NCBI RefSeq assembly: GCF_016802725.1
Contig: NC_052676.1
Span: forward strand, 7,705,433-7,769,432
Source of the DNA: Solenopsis invicta
Lineage: Eukaryota > Arthropoda > Insecta > Hymenoptera > Formicidae
DNA length: 64,000 bases
Direction: 5' to 3'
Part shown: positions 43,401 to 58,400 of the stretch, one piece after another
How positions within the stretch are numbered: position 1 is the first letter of the stretch
Layout of the letters: every line of letters begins with the position of its first letter
The notes under the pieces: model-generated
Databases searched by the model: none
What the model saw: the letters and a program-made list of their open reading frames with translations, nothing else
Told to the model about the DNA's origin: nothing
Made by a program: the position numbers and the translations under genes

Positions 43401-46400
43401 ATTGTGTCAAAATGACATCAAAATAAATCGTAATTGATTGAAAAGTGACTTTTAATGATCATTTTGCTGTCACTTTGACATCATTTTGACGTCGTGATGA
43501 CTCCCTGTTCTGCTTGAGACACTGCCTTTTTTTCATTAATAAAAGATTAATTTACTATTTGTCTTTGATACAGATTTCATCTTTGTTTAGAATCATACGA
43601 TGCCTGAATGTAGATACCAATAAAATGTTGTACTTTGTATTCTTTTAGCAGAAGGTCTTTTAATTGATCACGTTAGTGATGGTGGAGGAAGAAATTTGCT
43701 TATCTACTCTACTTTCCAAATTAGTTTGCAAAATTCTTTTGTTTTTCAACGTAACTGACTTAAATATCACCGAGTCATTTTTAAAGAACAATTTTAAAGG
43801 GTAAAATGAAAAACAGATTTTCTTCTACGATTCTGCTAGAAGAATGGTATAACATTATACCGATGACTATTTAAGCATTGCATCTTATTTCAAAGAATAA
43901 AATCTGTACCAAGGAAAAATGGCGGATCAACCTTTTATTAACATAATAAGTAATATTTCCCAGATGTATATATTTCATCTATCTTCTCTTTGACAAAAAA
44001 ATTGCACAGGTCTATGCGCATCTTCTTGAATTTCGCTTCCTAATGTAAAAGCATCTTCGAAGAAAATCAAAAAGGAATGTGAAACTTCACTCTTTAATGA
44101 TCCAAGGAAGATTGCTGCATGATTTTCTTTCACGAACTTATAACAATTCGACAATTCTAGATTACTTATATGTAATCTAGAATATTCATATGTAACTTTT
44201 TTGGCAAAAAGTGTACCTACAGTTTTTAATTAAATTTGATTCTTTTTTTAAACGAGACGATCTTCATTTCTTCAAGATATTCACGCATTCTTGATTTGTA
44301 ATTGCTTCGTCGGAAATATTGACTCACTTTTCTGTGCTTTGACGGAAATTCAGCATGGCGTACTGCAAGAGGGAATGTTTGCCGTCGTTGACCACCGGTC
44401 CGGTCTCGTAGATGCCGTCCTCCTGGAGTCGGACATTGTCGTCCGGCTGCCGCCACTCCTGGTTCGGGCTCAGCCGCTGGTTTTGCAAGTTCTTCTGATG
44501 GTTCGCCTGGTTGACGGCCGACACGTGGTTGGACACGCGCCCGATCGGCACGTGATTCTCGTGTTCGGATATTACGTGATTGGAATGGTTGTGGGGTTGA
44601 ATGTGATTCGCATGATTCGCCTGCGACTGAATCGTCTTTGTGATTTGGGACACGTGATTCTCATGATGATTGATCCTCTGGTGTGGTTTATGATCGATCT
44701 GCAAACCGAACAAGCAATTCGTACATTTGGACCTTGACAATTAAATATTTTTGATTTATTAATTATTTAAAAAAAAAACGCAGTCGTGTTCGACCAATTC
44801 ACGCAATGACGGGACTTCTGGTATTATTGCTGTGTATTAAGTAATGAGATTTAGAAAAATATTAAAAAGATGTCATTAAATAGAACAATTTTTATCTTTC
44901 AATGTAATCACACTGTATATATATTTCAACAATGGTTGGTAAAAAACCGCGATTTATGTAATCCTAAGAAAAATGTCATTCTCCTGTTATAAGAAGCGAT
45001 TATTCAATTTTTAATTTTTTTCTTTTAAACAACGGTTGTTTTTTTAATACTCTTAAAATATACTTATCATTTATTTGAAAGTAATATTTACTCAAAATAA
45101 ATTTCTGTTGTAAATACAGAAAAATGTATATTTGAATTAAGTAAATATCACTTATTTCAAATACATCATACGTTCATATCCGCAATCTGTCATAAATTTA
45201 TTATACGCAAATTTACTCAAAATATATTCTGAATCCTAGTACTTTCATACTTTCATTAAAAATAATAAAACAAAAATTCGGATTGCTCGTTATTCTAACT
45301 TTTCATCTCTATAAATCTCGTAGAGTGATAAATCACTAGAAAAATTGCACAAGTTTAATTTTCACTTTTTTAGGGGAACGTTTCACTCTACGACTTACAG
45401 AGTTTGATACAATCTTACAATATTCTTCGAAGAAGTATAAATTCTTTTCTTTCAATATATGATATTGATTTTTATCCAAAATTTAAGATAATTATATTTT
45501 ATCTTCATTAAAGATAGTTTACTGGAAGGGAAGAAGTAAATTGAATAAACGCTTTACTTGGCAGTATTTTTCTGTGTGTACGATCCACTTGACGCTGCAA
45601 AGCGTTTCGAAGCATTTTTTGATTGATCAATTCGTAAAATTCTTTGTTCCGATTGGTCAATCAAACGTTTCGAAGCATTTGTAACATCAAGTAGACCGCA
45701 GCCTAGACGGCGTATAGGAATTGGTAACTCTACTCGCTCCCACGATTATTATTGCTAATAATATTGCAAGCATACAGGATTTCCACCTTCCCAAGAAACT
45801 TTATTTCAATACATTTTTAAATTGTTTAAAACTACGAAGATCACTTCTTTCTCACCCTGTAGTCTCAACTTAAACCCTTATCATGGTGATTTTATTTTCG
45901 AAATCAGCGATGAAGAAATAATTTTCACATGTTAAATTACTTTATGAACAAAAGTTCAGAATATTTGTGATGGTAAAGAAAAATTAATTCATCGTCTTGA
46001 AAAAATATATTGAAGTAAAGAATGATTCTCTGGAAAAATTGTGGTTTCATTTTATCATCTTTTTTTATAGATACCGTTGAGCCGGAAACTTTCGGAGCTT
46101 TTACGTATATATGAGGTTACGTTTATCATATCTACTACACTGATCATTTATAAATATTCGTCATTAGCGACGGATCGTCTTCCAAGTCTGCACAGAAGCA
46201 AAGCAATTTAAGCCTTTTCGCTCGCGGTGCATCAGATAATCGCGAAGCAATCTTATTTATGAGTTCTGACAAGGGCATACATTTTTCGCGCGTCTCTATT
46301 TCTCTGTTTCCGCGTTGCTCGCGTTTCCTCCTTTTTTCCCCCGATTGCGCGATAGCACGTACGAAACACGATCGATCTTACAATTAGCACGCGAGTAAAC

Positions 46401-49400
46401 GGGTCTCTCTCTCTCTCTCTCTCTTCCTGTTGGTCGTGTACCGCAACTTGGTACAGGAATGCGGCACGACACGACCATCAGGTGTAGGCGTTTTCTTTCT
46501 ATTCATGCCTCGCCGAGCGAAAGAGGCAAAAAGGTGGGATAAGCGTGTGACGCCTGTGTAAATTAACGACGACTTCCGTGCTACGCGTGATTTCTCGGGC
46601 GTTCCTGCCGCGACGGACGGCCGTCGTCGTCGTCGCGGCGGATGCCCCGATGCTTCGGCGAAAGAGGCGCCGGGTCACTCTTCTTTTAGCTTCTTTCCGC
46701 TTTCGTTGATTATGAAGATATGCGACGGAAAGTAGGTGATTGCATCCTGCGTTTCTTAATATCCTCGCAAGTGTATAAGTAGATATCGGTATCTTCGATA
46801 CCTAGTAGAAACCCGACACCTCGCGTGTTACTTCTTTTCCCCTCCCCCTCCCTTGCTCTTTCTTGTATAGGTAGAAAGATCGATCATGCTCGCTGACGGA
46901 TATCGAATGGAAATGGTCCACTGATAGCTAACGGCTAGAGAGCTGCTCATATCGTAGTCCGTACAAAGAAAATGCGGAAAAATCGATATTATAAACAGCT
47001 ATTGCGAGAGAAATCCGGTGGGACCAGAAGCAAAACCGGACAGTCACGCGGAAAAAAAACGGTTTTTTGTTAAAGTCTAAAAATATAGTTGACTACAGAT
47101 CTGAAAATAATTCTGGTAAGTCATTGAAATAATTATTTCAAGAAGGTTGCCAGAATCGCAATACTTTTCACATGAAGGCTTGTAGTTAAAAAATTATAAA
47201 TAATATTTTCAAGTTCTTTAAATCATAATGAAATGTACGATAATTTTTGTTTCTCATATAATTTTCTTTCGTTATTTTTTGCGTTGTTATAACTTTTTAA
47301 AATAAAAAAATTTTGTTAGCGAGGTCTACAAAATTATTCTCTTAAATTGTATCATAGATTGCTGAGCTCGCAGTGATTCTCCATCATAAGTCTATACTAA
47401 TTTGTTCTATTCTACATAAAACTTCCGATACACAGAAAAAAAATTAATGTCAAATCAACAATTCATTGTTTCATATATAAGCAAGAATATAAAATCTTCT
47501 TGGAAGAATTTATAATTTTAAACAGACATAATTTACTAACACGAAGAAAATTTTTCTCTTCATGTCTGTCTAACGTTATAAATTTTTCCAAAAAAATTTT
47601 ATATTGTTGCTTATATATGAAACAATAAATTGTTGATTTGATACTAAATTTTTTTTTGTGTAATATTGCAAAAATATCTTTCTTACAGAAATAATCGTAT
47701 TTTTTTCTATTCTTTGTTCAATCTAATTTTATAGTCTTTACACAGAAAAAATGCTATTGAATCAACAGCATCAGTCTAATTGATAATATTTTGTTAATTT
47801 AATAACAGTATTGATAAAACAAAACTAAAAGTAAAGGCAATAGCAAATACAGGCTACGTTCTGTTTCATGCATGATGTATCGTTTATATCCTTGTAATTC
47901 CCCGAATGTCAAACAAGGACTAATGACGAAATGATACATCATGCGCATTATGCGTGAAACGAGACGTAGCCAGTTAAATAAATAAAATTTAGTTGAATCG
48001 ACTACATATATTAATGACAGCCCGTGATTCGACGTCTAATTGACTCAAACTACGTTTCAATTCATATTACGGCATTTTTTCTCAGTGTGTATGTACTCTT
48101 TGACAGCACGATTCATAGTTTCTGGTTACCATTTTCTTTCGCTGTGAAGATCATCTACGTCCATCATAATGCCTATCGTAAGCTTCTTATGACGATTGTA
48201 ACGCTCGTCGTATTAGCAGTCATAAGCTCATCGAGTTGACTCAACTTCGGCTCTTGTGATTACGATGCTTGTATTGCATTACGACAGCCAATGAGAATGC
48301 AACCTCGCTAACATTTTATTTCACTACTGACTGTTCGCATTATGATTTAGTAGACAGACAAATTACTACGCTTACGCGGCCAGATTTATGCCGAAGTTAT
48401 AACATTGATGTTATATAACTAGCCAATCACAGTCGTTTTATGTTTTTTCCAGGGAAATAATTATGAATGTTATGATATATAAACGTAGTAATTGTTTACA
48501 ACGGCTTCTCTTCAAATAATTACAATCAATTGCGATTAAAGTGTTACAGTAGATGTAGATGTGCCTTAAAAAAACAACCATTTATACCACATTAAACAAA
48601 ATTGCAATCTAGGTAACGTCGTGGTGCGACTTAGAAAACTGTAAATTTAGAAAATTAACATTTCGTAAAATTCTGTTCATCTAATCTAAACAAACACTGT
48701 AACCTTATTAAAGTTATTAACGTAATTCTATAACAATTTTGCATGTTATCAAAAATTAGAAAACATCTTACTTTTCTGCAATTCAGTTACAATACAAAAT
48801 GTGTCGGAAAATAACTACAATATTAGAATTATTTTTATGAACGTAACAAAATTTCTACTGCGCCTAACATTTCGAATGAAACGAAGCATTATGACAATAT
48901 TATATTTCTCAAATAATCTTATAGAAACAATACAATTACAGGTTGAATTTTTAGGTGAGATAGTGCAATTTAGGAGTCGGTGCGATTTCGATAATCTTTC
49001 TCCATATAGGTCGCTCAAGTTAGTCGCTAAAATGTCAAAACTCATTGCAGCATTGCTCAATATTGCTTATACTTGAGCGTCCTTTATAATTATTTTAATG
49101 GTCCAACAAGATTATTTTCAGATCTATGTCTAATATTTAGTAAAATTTTTAGATGCTTTAGCGTTCTTTTCATGCAATAATTTGATAAGAACTCGCAACA
49201 AGACTTGAAATGTGTTAATTTTTTTATGACGTACGTCTCAATGTTTGTATGGAAATTACCCAGCATTGAATAATATAGTTCAACAGACAACATCAGGGCA
49301 GAACTATACGTTTCCTGTATTTTTTTTATACAAATCTAGTTTCCAAATTGCTTCATCACGCTACAATTTTGAAAAGTTTACAGTTAAAATTGCAAGAAAG

Positions 49401-52400
49401 GGCTACTTTTACGTATTTTGCTACATTATTATATTATAAATATAATTACATGTAATATAATTATGTGTAATATAATGTACTGGAAAAATTTTATTGCAAT
49501 CAAAATTAAGTATGTTATTAAGATTTTTATCTTAAAAGTAATTTTTGTTTCCGTTATATTGCTAAAGATATTTACGGTTAAATACGAGGTCAATTGCGGA
49601 AAAGATTTTCTAGATTGCTTAATACGATCCAATATCAAAATTAGCAAATTTAGAATTTAAAAAGTACTTGTGTTTTCTAAAAAAAGATAAGTACAGAAAT
49701 TTTTCATATTTGAATGAATACTAAAATTGACGAATTAAAAATGTTGAAATTAGTACAACCGAAATTAAATCATGTTTGAATATTAGCAAAGAATAATATG
49801 TAGGATTTTTCATATACATCATATTTAACCATAAATATCTGATAAAATCAATCAACATAAAAAATTCTTTCAGAGAAAGTCTTAACAGCATACTTAATTT
49901 TGATAAAAATTTCTCCAACATGTTAAATATCGTAGTTATAATATGACAAATTAAATAAAAATTATCCTTTTTTGCAATTTTAATTACAAATTTCTCAAAA
50001 CTATGACGTAATAAAGCAATAGCAAACCAAATTCAAATTCAACGTAAAAAAATAAAGAATATTTCATTCTGGTAATCAAAAGTCTTTTATTTTGAACTAG
50101 GCACCGAGAGAAAAAATTATAGTGCTGGCAAGTATAAGAGGACAACTATATAATATTGCAACTTCTTAATTAATTCTTTAAACCATTAACTTAGTTGCAA
50201 TAACTATAACAGTTTACTTAACTAAATATCATAATTCTATTTACAAAACTTGTATAGTTGTCCCCTCATGATTGTCACCGCTACAACTTTTTCTCTCAGT
50301 GTGTAATTAATTTTATCTTGCTTTTACTTAAACAGGAACGAAGTTCAGAGACTCAATCATCGACGGAATATTGAAAGAACCGATCGTGATTTCGTTGAAC
50401 GGGGGTGTGATGTCATTGTGCGGTGACACCGGGTATATCGATACTTCGGAATCGACGAGACCAGAATGCGCGCAAGCGGGATAAACAGACGTCGACCCTG
50501 ACCCACATAATCGTTTAATGCACCGAGACGCGACGTAAGACGTGGATGCGGTCGCTGCGCGTCCAAGTAAGTCATATTGCGACAGATAATAAGCGCAACG
50601 GTCTAACGATTTCCGCACGGCGGCTGCTGTTATTATCGAGGCATAACTGTGACGTAAAGAGGTGCGAAGTACGGTGCAAGTGGCGAAGTTTAGGTAGGCG
50701 AAGAAGTACCCACAAGTGACAAACGTTGCGTAAACGGATTGTCTACTTGATGACAATCGGGAAGTCGTTGAAACTAAATAGCTGTTATTTTCTAATAAGC
50801 GGACAGAGCAATGTGCAGAAGAAACTCGTCATTTTTATTAGTACACAAATTAGTGTAAAAAATAAATGTTTGGAAATTTGTAAGGACATAAGCATCTTTA
50901 AAAATTCAAAATTTGAATAATTGTTGAGTAATTTCATATTCGAAAAGATCACGCCATAAACGACCATTTTTCAAACTTTCGTGAAAAAGTTTAGTTGTAA
51001 TTCTTCAAAGGTACATTTGCAGTTCTTCAAATTGAAAAATATTCAATGGCATCAAATGGCAAATTCAGATAATTATTTTGAAAACATATACCGCAAAAGT
51101 CTCAGCATGCTTTCATTTTTTTGCATCTCACGAAAAATTATTTCAGTGAAAAGAAATTGTAAAACAATTGTAGAGAAATTTCCGAAAATGCATTTTAAGA
51201 GCGGAAAGTTTTGAATGTCTTTTGATCTCATCGTTACGATATTTTGTTTCTCGATTGTAAAATTAAAAATCGATACTTTTTTCAATATTTGTTTACTTTG
51301 AAATGTTGTAACTTATTGAAATATCCTCGAACATAAATTAAAAAAAAATTGTTAAGAGTAAATTTATTAAAGTAAGTTTTTTGAAGCTTTAAAATATTAA
51401 AAAAAAAAATTTATGCGATAATTTCTCGCAATGATATCGAACCTGTGTTTTATAAGATTTCTTATAAAATTGTTTTCTAATTTTAAAAGAAAAAATTATT
51501 ATAATGTGCGTAATTCGCATAAATTTTCTAAAAAATTTTAAAAGACTTCTTTATATTTAATTCTTGGTGAAAAGCAAAAAAATATTAATTACTTTGCAAT
51601 TTTAAGCGGTAGTGTACGTATATTATCAACGATGCACATAAAACCGAATTACTGTTTCCTTTTTATATTTATTTTCTCTGATATGTATATTTTTTCGCAC
51701 TACTTGCTAAAAGAATAATGAGCATTGTTTCTTCTGTAGTATAGTACTTAATTGATTTAATTATGCCAACTCGTTAAGCTTCACAAAATAAGCTATTTAG
51801 CTTCAGTAATTTTTTAATTGTCTTATACATCAACTTAGCCTTGAAGCGCCGTCTTTTTCGTGAAAGTATTTCTATTTTTTCGCTTTTTAATCAATAATTA
51901 TGATTAATAGCTTCTTCTTTTCATAGCCAAGTGATAAAAAAAGGTGGAGACATCCTTGAGATGTTTATTAGGAATTTATGTGAATTGCCTCTCGACAATC
52001 AAGTATACCGTTACATCACCTGATTAATGTAAGTTTTTCTTACTTGTACCTCTCTGCGCACACCTGGGCCTATTAACTGTAATACGAAACATTCGCGTCC
52101 CATTTGATTTCATTTAACAGTCCATTTGATTTAATTTATCCCCGTGTCGGTAAGCCTTGAAAGCTCAGATTCCTGGATAATAATAAACATGACGAATGGA
52201 ATACGCAACCTGATAACTCTTGACTTTCTCGTCTAATTTCTTCAAGGTTTCCTGTATGGTGTTGAGCGTCTTGTCGCTCGCCTTATCTTCATTCTGCACC
52301 TCGCTGTCGTTACATGTTGTCGTCGTCGTATCCATAGACTGCGTCCTGAGCTCTTCGAATCTCTTCAATATTTCCCGGACGCTCAGCTTACTCCCATCCG

Positions 52401-55400
52401 CATTCTCCTCAGTGATGGTCTCCATCTTCGCTACTTTGCGTTCACCGTTAGTCCGCACGATGATCTGCTCGCCGTCGTAGAACTCCTGAATCAAATTATC
52501 GTTCGTCCTTGGCTCTTCATCCTTCGGTTTCTGCTGAGCCGGCTTCTTCTCCCGAGTATTCTTCAAGGCTGCCGTATTTTTGGAATTTCTCAGCTCGCAA
52601 CCTTCTTCGAGCCTGAGCTGCTCGATGGTCGGCTGGCGATCGTTCGCTCGCGCGATTGGGTGCAGGAATGTTTTCTGGTCCAACCTGGACATGTCTATCC
52701 TGGGAATGTTTTCGTATTCGAACTTCTGTTGGCCGAAGGGTTCCTTCCTGAAGGGTTCCGTGCCCTGTTTGATGTTCTTGTTTACGTCCAGGTGTTCGGA
52801 ATCCACCTTCTTCTTCTCTTTACTGCCGTCTTTCGCCGTCGTCGAGAAGAACTTGATGAAGCTGCTTCTCTTCGTCTTGTGTTGCCGGTCCGAATGCGAC
52901 GCCTGCTCCAAAAACGCTCCAGAATCATCAGTGTGCCCAGTGTATTCGTCGCTGCTCAACTCAGACTCCGAAGACTTCATTAGAAGACTATCGGGAGAGT
53001 TCGTTTTACGGTCCTCATCGGAAAAATTCCTCACGTCATGCCTGCCTATAAAGTTACTTTTTTTCCGATAAGCTAATTTTGAATCTTGGATCTCGTAGTG
53101 TTTCCAGTAACCGTCGTCTAGACGATTGAAGGGACTCTCGGGCGTCGATCTGCGTTCCCTCGGATCCTTTCGAGGATCCGGGATGTCCTTCCGGGCAAGA
53201 TCGCCGAACTCGAATTTGCGCAGAAATTCAGAACGGCGCACGATCCGCTGCACGTTACTAAAAGACTGCGGTTCGTACTTGTGAAACTCGTTCTCCGAGG
53301 ACTCGGAGTAATCGGTGAACTGGTTCAGGATATCCGGACGATGTCTCTGTCGACGTCTCAACGTCATTGGCAGCTCGGCCCAGTTGCTGAGAAGCCTCCT
53401 AGAGAACACTCCTTCGGTATCGGACACCTCTCTCTCCATAATAGAGCTAGGGGACAGACCCTTAACGGAAGGCATGTGTCGACACCTAAATAGAAAATAC
53501 CTGCGGCTGCGACTCGTGCGATGGGTCGGTTGATGCCGTTCCACTGGCGAATTCTGTACACGAAGCTTTTCTAACTCCAAACAATCGTAATTTCACTCGG
53601 ATCTTCCGAAGGATGTAGATCACGGATGAAGGACCGTCCGCGGAACATCGTGAGAAAACGCCCGGAAGGAGACTCTCGTGGGACCCTCGCCGAAACACAA
53701 TGCGCACTTTTAATTATAATTACCTCGCGCCGACTACAGACTCTCCCCGTGCGCCACGACGGGCGAGAAAGCTTTCATGCTTTCATGGAAACGTCACGTC
53801 GATCCCGTTGTCGCGTGCTCGAATTTTCCTTTCTAACGGGCGGTGATCCGTCGGCGAATTTCGCCCAATGTTGTCACTCGTCTCAAGTTCCAGATCAATC
53901 GAAGAAGCGATTATACTTGCCGGAAGGTAGATAACGAGGTAACGGACTTCCACCGACGAATGAACGACCGTCGTTGCGGCCGTTAGATTTTGACTGGCGA
54001 GGAAGAAACAACAGATCGTGATCTTGCTTACGCAACTGCGGGCCCTTCCAACCTTACTCGCGCGAGATCGTCAGCGATCGTGCGATCGCCGTTGCGTTCC
54101 GTTTAATCATTACTCACCGCTGCCGCACTACTTAAGCCGCTGTTTTTACACAGTAGTGTGAAAGGCACGGTCTCATCCGCGGGAGAGAATAATCGCAGCT
54201 GATTAACTATACATTCGAAGCGTAGAGTCGTGCATTAACGATCGGCAGTCATTACCATTATGTTAACCTTGTCGAGAGCGTTGCGAATTATACAGCTGCG
54301 CGACGTTGCAGAGTCGAAAGTCTCTTGACGAGCGGCACAATCATCAAGTCGTTTTCCACGTTACGAGAGTTAATATGGCTTAAGTTCTTAATGTTTGCCT
54401 ATTTTGTAAAGTCACGCACTACGACCAAGAGGCATAGGCCTTTCGATATCTTCGCGCTTCGAGAAACTGCGCTTCCGCCGGGTTTCTTATCAGCAGCCAG
54501 AGGCTCGAGAAAGAGTATCAAAGAAAAATGTAACTTCGTTTCAGAAGTTGTACATCGAGTTCTTTTAAAGTCGGCCGTTGGGCGGAACAGGAAGATACAC
54601 GCGTTTCCCTTGGTACCTTCGAGCCAGCGCGAGTGCTCTTCCCCGGAAAATTAGCTTCGGAAGTCTGGGAGAGACAGCCGCTATTATTCCGACCGTCTCG
54701 CTTCGCTTCTACGCAAACAGTTCTCCGCGGGCTCCCTCGTTTCCTCCCCGTACTGTGTCGTGTGACAAGGGTACACAAAGCGAGACACGCGAGCGCCGGC
54801 GCGTCACGATACACCTGCACGGCGCGGCGGCAGTCGATGAACTGAAGAGCCGCGGCCGCGAGGCTTCCGATTCCAAGGTACCGCCGTTCCCTGCCGGCTG
54901 TATTCTGTCAGCCGATGCCCCTTCAGACGACGGATATCTGGGTCGGGCCCCACTACGGGTCCGTTCTTCCCGGGCGGCGGTATGCGTGGCGCACGTACGC
55001 CAGGCGTATGGAAAATCGTGCCGCGCCGCTTTTACGAGAGAAGCAGCGCTCTTCACACCGCACCGATCTCGTTCGATCGGAACGAGTGCATTTCCGATTT
55101 TCGAACGAGATACGCGCGTTAAGGGGAGCTCGCCGAGACCTGTCCCCTGCACTTAATCGACAGGAGACCCCGAGATCGCGGATAACGCTTGTCTCGAGTG
55201 CCGAAAAAAAGAAAGTGTTTATCTAAATGCGACGACCTCTCATCGGAGAAGCGAAATTTAAAAAAAGAAATACTGATAAAGTGAAAACACTCGCAAATAC
55301 GAGTACACGAGTCGGCCCAATTTCGCACCTGTTATTATCCACCTTTCTCGGATGGGCTCCTTAATATCCAACGTCAAACGTTTTGTAATTAACTCTTAAT

Positions 55401-58400
55401 ATTAAATTTAAATTTTAAGATCCTTAGAGCTTAACGCTCTCGCGAAAAAAGATTTTTATCCGATAAATTGAAAATCACTGGTGTATCGCTCGAGAAATGT
55501 TTCATCTAGAGAATGATATGGTCTGCGCTGGTAAAAGATCTCCACGGATGGAAGGAGATCTTTTGTACGGTGTCTATATAGCTGCGATTCCACATGATGA
55601 CATACGCTGCGAACACGGCAATGAAATAGAAATCGGAACCGGAAGAGGGAGGAAAGAGAGTCGGAAGCGATAGCTCATTACGCAGGGATTATTGTGATTT
55701 GCGGCTCAATGGGATCCGTCTGCAAAATCTTGTTCTCCCACGCCGAGTGCGTAATACGATTTCAGTTTTTTTTTTCCGTGTCCCCGTCTATTAAAAAGCA
55801 AAACCGGGGTTTTCGAAGTCCCGCGGAAACGGCTTTCGGAGTTCACATGACTATGCACGGTCGATGCACCTGCCGCTAACGGAAACGACCGATTATCCTT
55901 AGGGCCCTTAAAATCCTGTCGTCCTCAAGTACGTCACGTGTATTCGATTTTTCTAATTCTTTAAATAACTCAGGATTGCTGTTATTTTATGCGATGCGCT
56001 TAGATAACTTAAAATTATCTAGCTAAAGATAAGATAAATTGTGCGTAAATGTTTCTTAAATAAAGATAAATTAATTTTAATTAGATAAAAGATAAAATTA
56101 CATGTTTTTGTCTGAATAATTTATAGGTAATATTTAGGCTATTGAAGAAAAACAATTTAGGATATGAGAACAATATATTCATATTTTTATTCCTAAATGT
56201 TTCTTAAAAATAAAAATTATTTTAAATAATTTAATCTGACAAAAAATATTTATGTTTAGATTTGAATTGTATATAAAAATCAAAGTTAAAGAATAGAAAG
56301 AATATGTAACTCACATTACACAATAATTGATAAAATTCCTTATGAAAGTTTTCAAATTTTTTGGAGCAATTTTTATATTGTATTATTGATCTGTGCAATC
56401 TAAGCTGTGTCGATGTAAACTGCCAGTACTAAAAATCTATAGTTCAGGTTACATTACAGATTTAATAATGACAGTAAATTTCAGAATGCAATCCTGTCAT
56501 CACTTTAAAAAATTTTCATTTCAGAATGAATGAATGATAATTTGGTAGTTGAAGCTAAGAGGACAATATACTTCAGTCTCGTTATTTTCTTTACATTATT
56601 TTAGATAATTTGAAATAAATAACGTTTTTCTTATCCAATATAAAATTGAAGATAGTATACATTATAATAATCTAAAATAAAATTATTTCTTTGTACAAAT
56701 GACGGTAAATTGATTTTATATAAACGGAGTAAACAGATTTAATTTTATGAATTTACGTAAATATAACTAGGTTTAATTTTACTAATTAATTTTAAATTTT
56801 GTTGCAGTTTACCTTAAAGATTTGTATTATAATGTATACAGCACGGAATATTTTGAAAGAATATTGCTGAGATAGTTGAATGTTGAATGTTGAAGTATGA
56901 ATGTTTTTTCAATGTTTAATTCACACTGATTTTTCTACATTGATTGTTAATGCTGTTGCTACATTGAAATAATGTTGAACAAATTATTATCTTTTTATTG
57001 TTATTTCATTAAAAATAAAAAAATCGTGTAAATAGAATAGAATTGAATTTTATATATGTAATAAATAAAACGATAAAATAATAATTTGTAATATTTAATG
57101 AACAGTCGTATACGAATTTAATTTGTTAATAAAAGCAAATCTAATTATATAAAACAATACTTAATTTAGTGGAAATTTAAAATTATTTTTATATTGTTGT
57201 ATTTACAACAATATTATTCATTAATTAACAACATTTTATGTTATTAAAAATTAAATGAAATAAATGTGTAAAGTTTCTAAATCGTCGGATAAGGAATTGA
57301 AATTCAAAAAATAATATTAAATTTTTTATTACTTAAAATTGATCCTTCCGGCATTCTGAAATATATTTTTATTTACAATACACATACACAATATACATTT
57401 TTGGAAAGCAGAAGAATCAATTTTAAATAATAAAAATCAATATTATTTTTTAAATTTACATTTTTTTCGAGCAATTTAAAAACTGATTTTATACATTTAT
57501 TTCATTCAATCTTTTTGAAATTATAAAGTGTACATGACATACATTAAATCTTGCATTATTTATACGCGGAATAAATGTAGAATCATTATTGAATCAATGT
57601 TAAATTGCAATGACTGCAAGACATAGATTTGACGAACATTGGACATTTCTATAATGTCTTTTCAGCGTTGAATCTACATTTCGCGATGCTGCTGCAACAT
57701 TCGCAACCTTGCAATTCAATGTTGCTGAGATATTGATTCAACACTAGTGTGCTGTATGGGTAACATCTGTTATTTTTTTTTTTTTACTAAAGTATTATCC
57801 AAGATAACATTCTCCTTTTTGTCGTTCCACAAAATCGATTGCGTTTTTATTTAAGGAGATCACTGAAGAAAGCTCCAGAATTTTCGGAGACTTTCGTTTA
57901 TCGTACCGAGAAACTCGAACTTGTTAACCGTCCCCGGAGAAATGGCACTTTCTCACTCCGCGTTCTACGGAGCGACATTTTTCTCGCGCCAAGGAACGAA
58001 ATATTTTCCGCGATCCGGATCGCGTCACGAGAATAGTTTCCTTCTTTTTTTTTCCCTCCCTTCGTGAGGAATTAGAGAGACCGGTCGAGCGACATCAAAC
58101 GCAGGAGAACACTTTCCGCTCTTACGTGTTTTCTATTTACTTGCTCTTTCATTCCGCAATTCCAACGAGATGTCACGTGGTGAACGCGCGGAATGCGCGC
58201 GAGGCAGTGAAATTGAAATTGTTGTCCTCCACTTTGCGCGCTTGCAACACGACGCCTATTACTTTATAATGAAAGGTGTTCGTCGTGATATTTGATTGGA
58301 CGGCCGGCTCGGCAAAGACGGCACGATTATATTGAACCTTTATCCGCAAAGCTTCTCCACTTTGCATGAATATTTTATCAAGGAGAATCTTCAATCTTTC

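Noticed and set aside
52580..53071. 163-residue plus-strand frame
   Set aside because: Antisense shadow of the long myosin linker exon, whose frame is longer and phase-compatible with its neighbours.
54578..55156. 192-residue plus-strand frame and its overlapping minus-strand partner
   Set aside because: Several phases are open at once in CpG-rich DNA; no domain, splice site or start context.
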